A DNA stretch of 64,000 bases, from assembly GCA_950295325.1 (NCBI GenBank), contig OX485805.1:20385501-20449500 (forward strand), read 5' to 3'. The notes below the pieces were generated by a model. It worked only from the letters and a program-made list of their open reading frames with translations. It did not search any database and was not told the origin of the DNA. Below are positions 35,895-45,722 of the stretch, piece after piece; within the stretch, counting starts at the first letter, position 1; each line of letters begins with the position of its first letter. The DNA comes from Polytrichum commune (taxonomy: Eukaryota > Streptophyta > Polytrichopsida > Polytrichales > Polytrichaceae). The position numbers and the translations under genes are program-made.

Positions 35895-36135
35895 TATAAG
35901 GAAACTCACCCTAAGCTAGCCTTGCATGGGCCGATCTCAAATTCATGATAATGAGTCCCATGCATCCACCCTATTTTATATTCCAACCTTCAAAAAAAAG
36001 GTCCCAAAAACTTCACCCAACTTTCAAAATAAACTCTGACACAAGATAAACTAACAAACTCTTAATAATAATAATAATAAATTGAAAGAAAGATCAAACC
36101 CATAGTTCCATCCCTCTTTGTGGGACTTTATGGAT
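35895..36135 (+). repeat. Dispersed repeat I, copy 2
   Basis: Partner of 26,095-26,360. It includes an (AAT)n stretch near 36,064-36,080. Confidence 0.6.
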
Positions 36136-36306
36136 GACTCTATTGTTTGCACATGTGGTGATAGCCACTTGGAGTTACGGGCAAGGTGCATGTTGTTATG
36201 GTTATGAGAAATTTGGTTGCCTCCAACATGATTTCGTGTATTTGCTCTGGCGGTTTGTTGTGTTGACAAACACGGCTGGAAAAAGCTGGAGCAACAAATT
36301 GCCATA

Positions 36307-36480
36307 CAGTAAATTCTCTCTAAACTAATACTGTGTAAACTAATATTCTCTCTAAACTAATATGCGGGCACATGCCCTGTATAATTTGTTACCCCCATAT
36401 AATTTGTGTAAACTAATATCCTCCATAAACTAATATCTTCCGGCCAGTCCCAAGGATATTAGTTTAGAGAGAGTTTACTG
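36307..36480. mobile_element. Emigrant/pogo-like MITE, 174 bp
   Basis: The ends CAGTAAATTCTCTCTAAACT and, complemented, CAGTAAACTCTCTCTAAACT are near-identical inverted repeats continuing to AATA. They are flanked by TA at 36,305-36,306 and 36,481-36,482. The motif closely resembles the plant Emigrant class (pogo-like mariner). Internal copies of TAAACTAATAT repeat the terminal motif. Confidence 0.88.
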
Positions 36481-36489
36481 TATTGAGGA

Positions 36490-36780
36490 GTTCCACGACA
36501 CATCGATCTTGGAAGTTGGTGTCGATTACAAAGCACGTGAAGCACTGCTCATTAGTTACGGATGAACCGGCCGAGTTTGAGAAATAAGCGGTTGAAGTTG
36601 GAGACTTCCGGAGAATAAGTGATGATTTTAGAGAAATCTTTAGAAGAATATACCTCTTATGAATGAAAGCAAAAGCGGAAGATGATGATGTCAACATGTA
36701 ACCGGCTGGATTTAGAATCACATGGACCTTGACCCACTATGCCTAAACACTTCCTTCCCGGGCACTTCATTTCCACATTG
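36490..36780 (-). repeat. Dispersed repeat D, copy 1 (inverted partner at 49.9 kb)
   Basis: Its complement matches 49,915-50,140: GTGCCCGGGAAG, GTGATTCTAAATCCA, CCGGTTACATGTTGACATC, GAGGTATATTCT and CTCAAACTC are collinear. The minus frame 36,464-36,721 is open for 85 codons here but not in the partner, so coding is doubtful. Confidence 0.7.
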
Positions 36781-37870
36781 ATTTCCCCCTACATTTATTG
36801 CAGCTGAAGAAAGTTTCCATTAGTCACAACAAAATAACACATCGATGCAATCAAACCCTACAACTTGGTGTGTACGTACGGTTGTGTGACTAGAATGCTA
36901 TGGTTAAACTACAAGTGAATGTTAAAATCATTTCACACTCTATACCATCCCCATAGCCATGCTTCATCCCGGAATGCAACCTCTTACAACTTTGTACCAA
37001 AGAATTTGATTGACATAGGTTAAGAATCACCTAGCGTTGCATGGCTATATGTTTCCAATTCGGAGTTGAAGACAAAATCATCATAGCCTAGAGCATCCAA
37101 GTGTTGAATCACAAGACCATTTGGCACTCGCTCCCTTGCATTTGGCATTTTGGGTATGACCCATCAAGTTGATTTTGTCATTGAGCGCCCTAACAAGCTT
37201 TTGGACAACATGCAATTCACCTCTCCTCCTTTTTCTCCATTTCATGATGGGAGCACCTACACATCGTCAAAAAACGAAGAAGAAGAAGAAGAAGAAGAAG
37301 TTAACATTGCATATAACACAAAAAAAACCAACAAAAAAAACTTTGTATAAACATGTGTGTGTAGTTAGCATGTGGAAATCCGAGTGCAAAGTGAGAGGAC
37401 AAAATTGAAGAAATAAAAGATAAAGCAGTCAAAGTTTTTTATTTCATTTCATTATTTTTAATGCCTAAAGCCATTGGTAGGTGAACACTTTTCTTAATAT
37501 GTGTCTTCTCATATTCCATCTCACTGTTCATTTTCTTTTGATACCCATCCAAAGATTTAGTTTCATTGTTTTTCATCCAATTTAATTTATCTGTCATTGA
37601 ATTTGTAGTGTCAAAAGACATTTTGTCAAGTAGAAACCCACATGTCGAGGTATATTTTACAAGTCAAAGGGTAGATATAATAATTTAGTAAATAATTAAA
37701 TCTAGCTCTACTCGTTTTTATGATTTTCAAATGTAATCACCCAGATCCTCGTAATCGCCTTTGTATCCAAAGGCACCTCTTTATCTAATCTTTATTTAGT
37801 CTTCATTTAAGTCATTTGTTATTTTGACTAATTATAAATAGATGTAGGCAACCACTTCTAGATATTAATG
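36781..37870. other. Unassigned DNA with a (GAA)8 tract
   Basis: (GAA)8 lies at 37,276-37,300. Overlapping open frames around it are created by the repeat. Nothing else is recognisable. Confidence 0.4.
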
Positions 37871-37873
37871 GAC

Positions 37874-38406
37874 CACGGCCATGGGTAGATCACTTTAAGG
37901 CATTTTTGTGCACCACGTGCGGCTGGGGTTTTTTTTGTTTTGGGGCTATTTACCTTCAAGGGCTGAATTAAAGCCTCCCTATAATTACTTAAATTTCAAA
38001 AATGGCCCATTTGTTTGCACCCTTCCATTACTTATATTGTCCAAGTCACTGCAATTTTTTGTACTCTATATTCCTTTTAACGACGGCGTGTTCCCTTTTC
38101 ATTCATTTTTGGACAGACGGAAATCCCAATTATCATCCATCCCCGTGAGTCCTACACCCATTTACATACCATACTAAACATACCTTCTAGGATCCTTATC
38201 TTCAACCCCTATATTAATATTACAAAAAAATAATGGCCCACGTTTTATGTCCATCTAACTTACTTATAATGGGATTGTCTACATTTAATGGCCCCTTCAT
38301 TATGTGGAATTCCTTTATAATTTTTTATTTCAAATGATTTTAATCCTCTCTATATTATGCCGCACGTCGTTTTTAAAATGCACTAAGTGATCTACCCGTG
38401 ACCATG
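37874..38406. mobile_element. hAT-like element (family H), diverged copy, 533 bp
   Basis: The left end CACGGCCATGGGTAGATCAC and the complement of the right end CATGGTCACGGGTAGATCAC continue through GGCATTTT and reach (C/A)(A/G)CACGTGCGGC: about 48 bp of inverted repeat. The interior shares CTATTTACCTTC and ATAATTACTTAAATTTC-like text with the 28.7-kb copy. No 8-bp duplication is seen (TAATGGAC versus GCAAGCTC). Confidence 0.72.
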
Positions 38407-39125
38407 GCAAGCTCACACATGGTCTAAAAGATATTTTTGTAAGCCTTGAATGTTAGTCAAACATGTTTGTCATTTAGAAGACACAATAACACTTAGTCAT
38501 AGAGTGTTCATATATACACATGCAATGTACTTTGTGAGCTATTCATGGGTGTGCAGTTGTGTGGCTTGTTTTACAAATATGCGTCCGCAAACACCCTTCA
38601 TTGTTATACATAAACTACTATTTTGTTTTCTCATATTTCGTGTGAGAAACCATTGGGTCATGTTGGAGTAGGTTATCTACAAACTTATGGCTAGGTTTAG
38701 GTTGCCTAATTGCTAAGGTGTTGTGTTGTGTGCGTGTTCGTAACAAATCTCGTTGACATGAATTGTTCGATGCTCTTTTTTCCTCATCCACTAAGGTAAA
38801 AGATTATCACAAGGCGCCTACATGCCATATTGGCTTCTTTTTAGAATATAGAAACTCATGATTTCAGATGCGGGTTTATAAATTAGTTCAATGGTAGTAT
38901 ATTATGTCTACAACGTGTTTTCGTAAACTTGCAATGCCACCTTTATTTTTGGGTGCCTTGGTGTCCATTTCTTGCTAACAAATTTTCAATTTAGCTTTTG
39001 TGTAAGGCATTCATGTACCGATGAAGGTTATGACGCATTTGAGTGTGTCCTCGTATCCTTCAACAACTTGACTTAAATGTGAAGTTGTCCATGGCAATGG
39101 ATATGGAGCCAACGTTGTCAATGTT
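38407..39125. other. Unassigned intergenic DNA
   Basis: Nothing recognisable; it may hold the unreadable start of the coding relic that follows. Confidence 0.3.
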
Positions 39126-40500
39126 GTGGAGAGTGTGGCTTCCACTCCAAGCTCACCCATGGATGAGGTCTCTTATGATGGTAACAATGACATATACCTT
39201 CCATCATGTCAAGGTTATTTAAAAGAGCAATGGATTGGCATCAAAGTTGCTCTTCTCAATGACCGTGACACTCCTCTTACCGACGGTGTTTGTAGAAACA
39301 TAAACCCTAAGGGTTGTGTTGATGCTAACCCCCTCGGTGATGAAGATGTTGAGGTGTCCATTTTTAATTCTTTGGTGCCTATGGAGGTGCCTCCAAGTTG
39401 GCGGTTTTTTTTTTAGCATTGGCCGCATCGGAGTGTTATGCACGATGGAATAAACTTATGGAACCATGCCCATCGTCATAAACAAACTCAAGATGCTTCA
39501 TTGGCTTTAATGTGTCCTTGAAAAAGTCTCCTTAATGACTCAGGACGCGTGCCTTGTGAAATGACACAATATCATCGAGACCACATATTGAGAGATGAAT
39601 CTATTATGTCAGTGGCAATGGCAGACTATTGTGGGAAGAAATGTTGCCACTTGTTTTCCCATAACAAAATAAAATCTTTGTGGCAAGAAATGTGGCTTGC
39701 AGACTTCCGGATGGGATCGGCAAAGAATCTTGAGGTTTATCGTAGCATGCACATGGATGGTTAACTTCATAAGATGGTGACCCTAGAAAATGTAGATAAG
39801 TATGCTATAAGGTGTGGTACATCATCCGTGCAGTATCAAAGGCCAACTTTTATAGGTTTTGAATTATTCTATTCAAGGACGTTGTTTTTCCTTCCATGGG
39901 AACTTCGGCAAAGCAACCTACAGATGCTACACATTAGGCTACTACAACACTATCAACCATTATTTTTCCCTTGACTAGTGCGATGTTGTACAAAACAAGA
40001 ATTTTTCCTTTAGGGGAGAAGGTTATTTAAATGATGTTGCCCACAAGCACAAATCGAAGAATATATTGGCAATCGTTAATGATGTTGGCCAAAAAGCAAG
40101 ATGTGGATCCATTTCTTTGTCTAAGTTGAGTGTCATCGAGAACCAACAATTTACATAATATATTATCCAAAGACATGGCAACAAGTTTGCATGTTGTACT
40201 ACTTGTGAAAAGTACAAAGGCCTTCAAGACTCTCATCCAATGGGCATGCAATGACATAGTAGACACCAAAGGAAATGCATTGAGCATGTGAATAACCAAG
40301 AGACACGCCGTCAAGGCTATTACAAGAATTACACACTCTTAATAATGAGGCCAAACGAGGTTATGACAATCAAGGAAGGCTTGATCGGTGTCTCTTACAT
40401 GCATTTGTCACATTATAGTTCATTAGATGTTGTATGCATGGAATCAACATTGACCAATTAATAAAGGAACTTGTTGTGATTAGAAGATGCATTGGCCAAT
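39126..40500 (+). pseudogene. Unidentified coding relic, about 450 codons in several frames
   Basis: Several frames on the plus strand read consecutively like one broken protein. They run 39,126-39,416 (YDGNNDIYLPSCQGYLKEQW, TPLTDGVCRNINPKGCVDAN), 39,549-39,764 (CHLFSHNKIKSLWQEMWLAD), then after shifts about 40,015-40,390 (LNDVAHKHKSKNILAIVNDV, CCTTCEKYKGLQDSHPMG, RRQGYYKNYTLLIMRPNEVM). The frames are split by stops and at least three frameshifts. The composition and cysteine pairs suggest a transposase-like or other large protein. I cannot name the family. A protein-level search would decide. Confidence 0.5.
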
Positions 40501-40529
40501 GATTACAAAGACAATTGTAACACTCATAA

Positions 40530-40924
40530 GAGCATCCTCAGTCGGTCTAGGTAAAGCTCACTGCAAACCAAAACCTATCTTTTGACTGACCTAAAATTAG
40601 AAACTGAAATTACCATCATTAGAAGCACACCTAAATAAACGCGAGATATTTCTCAAGAAAAAAGAATTGTAAAAATTTGATGTAGGTGAAATCCCTCATT
40701 GAAAACACCACATTTTCAAAATTTAGAGGGAGTGCACCAAATCTTGCTTAAAAATGGAAAGATCCTCCCACACTCCCTCCAAATTTTTGTCATTTAGAGG
40801 GAGTGTGGGAGGATCTGTCCATTTTTAAGCAAGATTTGGTGCACTCCCTCTAAATTTTGAGCAATTTTAAGCAAGATAGGTCTTGGTTTGCAGTGAGCTT
40901 TACCTAGACCGACTGAGGATGCTC
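40530..40924. mobile_element. PIF/Harbinger-like MITE with nested hairpin, 395 bp
   Basis: TAA duplications at 40,527-40,529 and 40,925-40,927 flank 52-bp inverted repeats with a single mismatch (starting GAGCATCCTCAGTCGGTCTA). Inside, 40,717-40,788 and 40,790-40,859 form a second inverted repeat (CAAAATTTAGAGGGAGTGCA on the left). The whole element would fold into a long two-tier hairpin. It has no coding capacity. Confidence 0.92.
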
Positions 40925-40927
40925 TAA

Positions 40928-41389
40928 GATCATTGGTACCAAAGACTATTGTTGCACTTTACTGCAAGGGGATGAAAACCTACAAGAAAACAATTAATTT
41001 GGTTAATTTAAAATTCACTATCATAGACCATAGTGGTCATTGGTGCTAACAATCTTGATATCATATGCGTAAGGCTTTGATAACAACTCAAAGAACATAT
41101 GTATGACATTCCTATCTCCATCTATGATAATATTTATTCATCAATTACAATCACAAATACGAAAGCGTGTTTGTCAAATTCAAAGAGTTGTTTATGAGAG
41201 TCGAAGAAAAAACAATGTCACTCTACATTCAATATTCTAAGCCCTAAATATAAATAGAGTGTCATGGACACACATCCATAAACTTTATGGTTTATTAGTG
41301 CTAGTATGTACACAAAGTACATGGACTTGGGTATGTGAAAACTACGGAATATGCTCTATAGCATTTAGAGTTTTAGAGTTTGTGGATGC
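40928..41389. other. Unassigned AT-rich DNA
   Basis: Nothing definite; the first, least readable unit of the tandem array that follows may start near 41,280. Confidence 0.3.
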
Positions 41390-42370
41390 ACCTTTGTAGA
41401 CTTTGTGGGTCTAAGTACTTTTGAGTGTAATGTACATATTTTGTGGATGCTTGTCCATAAACAACTTGGTAGTCGTGTGGCTCTTGGTCATCTGACCTAG
41501 TATGGAATGTTTTAGGTTCGCTAGAATTAGGTTACTCATGTACCACATCTTGTAGAAGATGCATCTCAACTACTCCGTATATAGGGTTTAGGTTTCTAGA
41601 AGCAATACGGTTACGGAAGTACATTTGTAACCCAATTCTTGGTCGTAGACCCCGCAAGGTTACATATCCACGTACTTAACCATATGGGGTTCAAGATTGA
41701 GAATTAGGTTATTAATATTTCGTTGTAACCTTTGTGTTTCTATTTTGGTTATGCCACATTTGGGTATATGTTTCTAGAGGCAAACAACTTACAGACACAC
41801 ATATGAAACCCAATTCACGTTTTTTAATTCCTCAAGGCTACTGACCCACGAATGCAACCTTTTGGGATCAAGTAAAAAATTGGGTCACTTATGTTCTAAT
41901 GTACCTTTTGTGGTTAAATTTAACTATGCTACATTTGGATTTATGTTTCTTGGAAAATTTAGGTTGCGGACACATGTTTGTAATCTTATGCCCTTTTACG
42001 GAGCTCGCAAGGTTACCTTTGGGTTTAAAGAGAGGACACAAGGCTACAACGTACCTTTATAACCTTGTGTTATATTATGCATTTATAATTTTGGGATGCA
42101 TATGGTTACGAATGCATGTTGGTAACCTTGTACCCTCTATCATGATCCACAAGGTTATGATCACTTGCATGTAACAACTTGGTTATTGATAGAGAGTTTA
42201 GGGTTATTGTGTACCTCCATCACCTTATAAGTGTTCTAACGTAAAATGCAAAAGGTTATGGATGTGCGTCCATAATTTTTTTTTCCTTTTAAAAATCATG
42301 AGTTATGTAATAAAATAAGTTTAGAAATGCACGTCCATAACCTTGAGAGCTTTTGAAGGTCTCTGCAAAA
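41390..42370 (+). repeat. Degenerate ~180-bp tandem array, about 5 units
   Basis: A unit with TTTCTAGA(A/G)GCAA, GGTTACGGA, CACATTTGTAACCCAATT and a later CGCAAGGTTAC/CTCAAGGCTAC recurs. Matching points lie at about 41,577, 41,757 and 41,937, that is every 180 bp; a later unit near 42,085 is shorter. Units are strongly diverged. There is no supported gene in it; the 91-codon frame at 41,899-42,174 crosses unit borders. Confidence 0.65.
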
Positions 42371-43274
42371 AAAATAGAGCATGGGTTGTATTATGCATAC
42401 CTTTGCAAAATTGGCAATCTGTGCAATACGTGGTTTCAATCCCTATAGAGGTAAACATAAAATTCAAGCAACAATGAAATTGGATTCTTGCAACGTCTCA
42501 TTACAATTCAACTCAATAAATGAAGTTCAATTCAACTAACTTGAATGCATTGAGCTCAATACATGCAACAAAGTCAACGAATTGATAGATATGGTTCATA
42601 CAATTGTAAAACATACCTGAAGCAAGTATGAATAGGGTACCAAAGAAATAGCATGCAAGCAAGCAACAAGGATGGACATGGAATAGAAATCCGAGAGCAA
42701 CGAAACAACAAATATGTAATTGGAATAAAAACACAACTAGAAATCAAGTGAATAAACTAAAAGCAAGTTGGAAAAAACAAATGCGAGCAAGCAATTGATG
42801 AATTGAACAACAAACAAATGGGGGGGAAATAGCAAGCAAGGGATTGCAAAGAAAAAACAACAAACACTAAAGAAAAATACATGGTAATGAGATGAAAACA
42901 ATGCATCCATCAAGCAAATTAAATGGGGGGAAAACAACAATAAGCAATCCAATAGTTGGGGGAAAAAACAACAAGCAAGCAAGTGGATTTTATTTTATTT
43001 TTTTATTTTATTTTTTTATGCAAATACTCAAGCTCCAAGCAAAATAACAAGCATCCAAGCAACAAAAAACAAGCAACAAGCAATCATGGAAGTGGGATGT
43101 AAAAAATGCATCCATCAAGGAAGTAATTGGGGGGGGGGGAGAAATTTAACATCAAACGAGCAACAAAAGAATGATGTAGGAAATTTTTAAAAAGCATAAA
43201 AATGCCAAAAAAAGAAGAAAACAAGCAAGTAGCAAGCAACCAAATGACCTTGTATTGAAACAAAATGAAAAAAA
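42371..43274. repeat. Low-complexity AAGCAAGCAAC-rich tract
   Basis: The phrase CAAGCAAGCAAC and variants (CAAGCAACAAGC, AAGCAAACAAC) recur from about 42,640 to 43,260, with TTTTATTTTATTTT near 42,990-43,018 and a G run near 43,131. The minus-strand open frames of 73-93 codons are phenylalanine/cysteine-rich products of this composition, not genes. Confidence 0.6.
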
Positions 43275-43742
43275 AAAAACAAACATGGAGGTGGTGCAAT
43301 ATTTGTATGAGGTTGTATGACTTCCCATGGCGTGCTACATATGCAGATAAAGGAGAAGATGACACAAGCTCTATATCTTGGCATTCTTCAAGATGGGGTC
43401 ATGAAGACAATTGAATGGTACCTTTTGAACCCATCTTGAGTCATATCCCAACATGATAATGATCATAAACATACTACAAAATTAGTCAAGTAATGGTTGT
43501 CAACGAATTTTTTTGATGTACTTACTCAACCTCATCAATCACATGACCTAAATCCACTAAAGCATGTGTGGGCACTCATGGAACAAAAATCAAATGAGTA
43601 TCCAACACTAGCCAAAGTAACGCTTAAATTGTGGGAGTGTGCGCAAGCTTCTTTCCATTCCAACACTCTTGAGAAGTGTCAATATTTCAATCCTAGCATG
43701 CTAAATCATATACAAGTTGTTTTAGTATCTAAAGGAAGGTAG
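43275..43742 (+). pseudogene. Tc1/mariner-type transposase pseudogene (C-terminal two-thirds)
   Basis: A single frame without indels encodes the catalytic part of a Tc1-type transposase, the enzyme that cuts and pastes TA-inserting elements. Motifs in order are KHGGGAIFV, stop, GCMTSHGV; GILQDGVMKTIEWY; HDNDHKHTTKLVK (the second catalytic Asp lies in DND); and SHDLNPLKHVWALME, where the family has NPIE and the catalytic Glu is replaced by Lys. The C-terminal part continues NEYPTLAKVTLKLWE. Stops are TGA at 43,308 and 43,437 and TAA at 43,491. The N-terminal DNA-binding part and terminal repeats were not found. Position 43,742 is the natural-looking stop. Confidence 0.9.
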
Positions 43743-44421
43743 ACAAATTATCTATAAGTAGGTGTAGGCTACAAAATTGAGTCACTGCATACAATTCTTT
43801 TCAAATCATTGTTTCTCCATGTGTAGTTTTGCAATAGAAATGAGTGAAAGTTGCTATGTTAATGTTTTTCTTTGCTTGGCATTGTGTGTGAAAATTGACA
43901 ATGAGTCACTAACTCAATTTTGAGAGTCAATGTAGAAATATTTTGGAGAGAGAAGTCATTTTGCTCTATTTTGGGGCAAAAAATCTTTGAGAATTTTTGA
44001 GTTCCTTCTTATGTTTGATTTTATTTGAGGAGTATGCAAGTGGTGAGAGGAGCAAAGAGATGAATGTGCACATAGATGGCAAAGAAAACGAGAAGATATT
44101 TAGTTATATAGAAATAACACATGTTGGCATCTAAAACTCAAAGAAGTCCGCCGAGACTTTCCGGTTACACTCAAACAAGTGACCATTAAGGCAATTTGAC
44201 CCCAATTAATCCCCATACCTTTTGATTAACTCTAATGAAACTCTTTGTCAATGAAATCAAGGCAGGCTTTGAGGCAACCACCCCTGCCAAAGAGGACAAG
44301 ACTTGAATGCCACCATGTTTCTATTTTTGTAACATTCCCAATTGAATTAATTACCTTAAGAAGTATGTCATTACGTCTATGTCATGTTAAAAGATCAATT
44401 TTTGAGATACAACACCTTTAC
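43743..44421. other. Unassigned DNA downstream of the Tc1 relic
   Basis: It may contain the decayed 3' end of the Tc1 element; no inverted end was identified. Confidence 0.3.
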
Positions 44422-44423
44422 TA

Positions 44424-44640
44424 CACCAATTATCCCAATTAGCGTGTGTTACTATTCAAAGTTTTGCAGTGCAGTCCCGTCGTACACATGAGTTCAATTT
44501 CTACTGACAAAATTTCAATAAGTCGTTTGGACATTATAAAACATAAATGACTTTGCTTGGTAAAATATCACATTCCCGTAAAACAATTACATCATTGTGT
44601 AACTCCGAATAGTAACATGTATAAATTGGGATAGTTAGTG
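44424..44640. mobile_element. TA-flanked MITE, 217 bp
   Basis: The ends CACCAATTATCCCAATTAGC and, complemented, CACTAACTATCCCAATTTAT continue to (T/A)GTTACTATTC: ~38-bp imperfect inverted repeats. TA at 44,422-44,423 and 44,641-44,642 fits a mariner-type duplication. It is not the same family as the MITEs at 31.6 or 36.3 kb. Confidence 0.72.
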
Positions 44641-44642
44641 TA

Positions 44643-45203
44643 ATAAGGGGAGACCACATACGGTTGAAAACACCGGTTTCAAACTGGAGTTCGATAAGCC
44701 AAGGTAAAACAAATCCGACCTTGACATGTGCTTAACTTCGAGACTTGGGCGAACCAACACACACACTTGTTCCTTGTTGGATGCCTACTAAACCCTTGCC
44801 TCCAAAGAACCAATGTACGGGTTGTTTCACCCCAGCCCTAACTTCAAGGAGCTTGGTTTCAAAGTTGGTCCCTCTTTTGTTTTGGTTAAAACCGTCCTTC
44901 CGCCAACTCCGGTCAGAAACGGAAGTACAAACTAAAACAAAGAAAAGAAAGCCATAGCCAAATAAAGAACAGATAAAGAACAACCTGGCTTGGGTAAAGA
45001 AAACGGACCTGATTAAACAAAGGTCTCGGTTACTTATTAGAAGTCGGGAATCGGGTTCCCACTTCATTTCAATACAGTATTCCTGACAAGAGGATATGTA
45101 TGATGTCATGTAGATGATGTCAATATGACATCAAAGGACCAACAATCGTTTCCACTCAACATTATGCAAATCGTCTATCTATGTACCCATAAGGGTGGAG
45201 CCA
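44643..45203. other. Unassigned, more GC-balanced DNA
   Basis: A 125-codon minus frame (44,732-45,109) with a hydrophobic stretch LFFICSLFGYGFLFFVLVC is present, with an overlapping plus frame of 70 codons. Neither matches a known family. Confidence 0.25.
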
Positions 45204-45722
45204 ATGAAAGAGGCCCATTTTCCCGATGAATGGATATCATCCGACTCCTTGGAATCACCTCCGTGGTTGACGGAAATTTTAAACCCCAAAAAGCAATACC
45301 ACCAACAATATTGGATATCATGTCAAATGCAATTCGACGAACATTGGATATGGTTCGAGAAAAGTCATTGTCTCGGGATAAACTTGGTGAATACTTACGT
45401 TACTCATGCCCTGATCACACCAAACTTTCCGTCCGGTTCCAGCCGTGGGATTGCTGGGGGATTATGCTCACAAATAGATGTTGGCCCACCACTTTTCACA
45501 CTATTACTGTCTAAGATGTCGACAGAAGGTGTCGAAGCTGGTTGGTGTGATCAGCCCCTCGGTCGTAGGTTGGAATATGTTGGATTTTCACGTCCAAGGA
45601 GCAGTGACCAAGGCACTTCTTGGTGGATCGAGTTTGCCATGACTAAGCCAAATTTTGAAAAGTACTTACTTAGGGCATGTTTACACGAAAGCCATGAGAC
45701 CATGGCTCTTGAGAATCCTTGA
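45204..45722 (+). CDS. Uncharacterised open frame, 172 codons (doubtful)
   Basis: This is the longest single frame outside retroelements and the DUF506 gene. It starts with ATG at 45,204 and ends with TGA at 45,720-45,722. The product is tryptophan- and serine-rich with no recognisable domain (EWISSDSLESPPWLTEILNP near the start). A second plus frame (45,230-45,514, containing DKLGEYLRYSCPDHTKLSVR) overlaps it and looks equally protein-like, so the region may be a relic whose true frame is not settled. No introns, promoter or partner copy in the window. Confidence 0.2.
   Translation: MKEAHFPDEWISSDSLESPPWLTEILNPKKQYHQQYWISCQMQFDEHWIWFEKSHCLGINLVNTYVTHALITPNFPSGSSRGIAGGLCSQIDVGPPLFTLLLSKMSTEGVEAGWCDQPLGRRLEYVGFSRPRSSDQGTSWWIEFAMTKPNFEKYLLRACLHESHETMALENP

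Noticed and set aside
37150..37408. Two overlapping frames with a poly-Glu or poly-Lys run
   Set aside because: Created by the (GAA)8 microsatellite; no conserved protein context.
41899..42174. 91-codon frame in the 180-bp array
   Set aside because: It crosses repeat-unit borders and is not preserved from unit to unit.
42513..43384. Series of minus-strand frames rich in Phe and Cys with apparent membrane segments
   Set aside because: Produced by the CAAGCAAGCAAC low-complexity tract read on the other strand, and overlapping the Tc1 relic on the plus strand.
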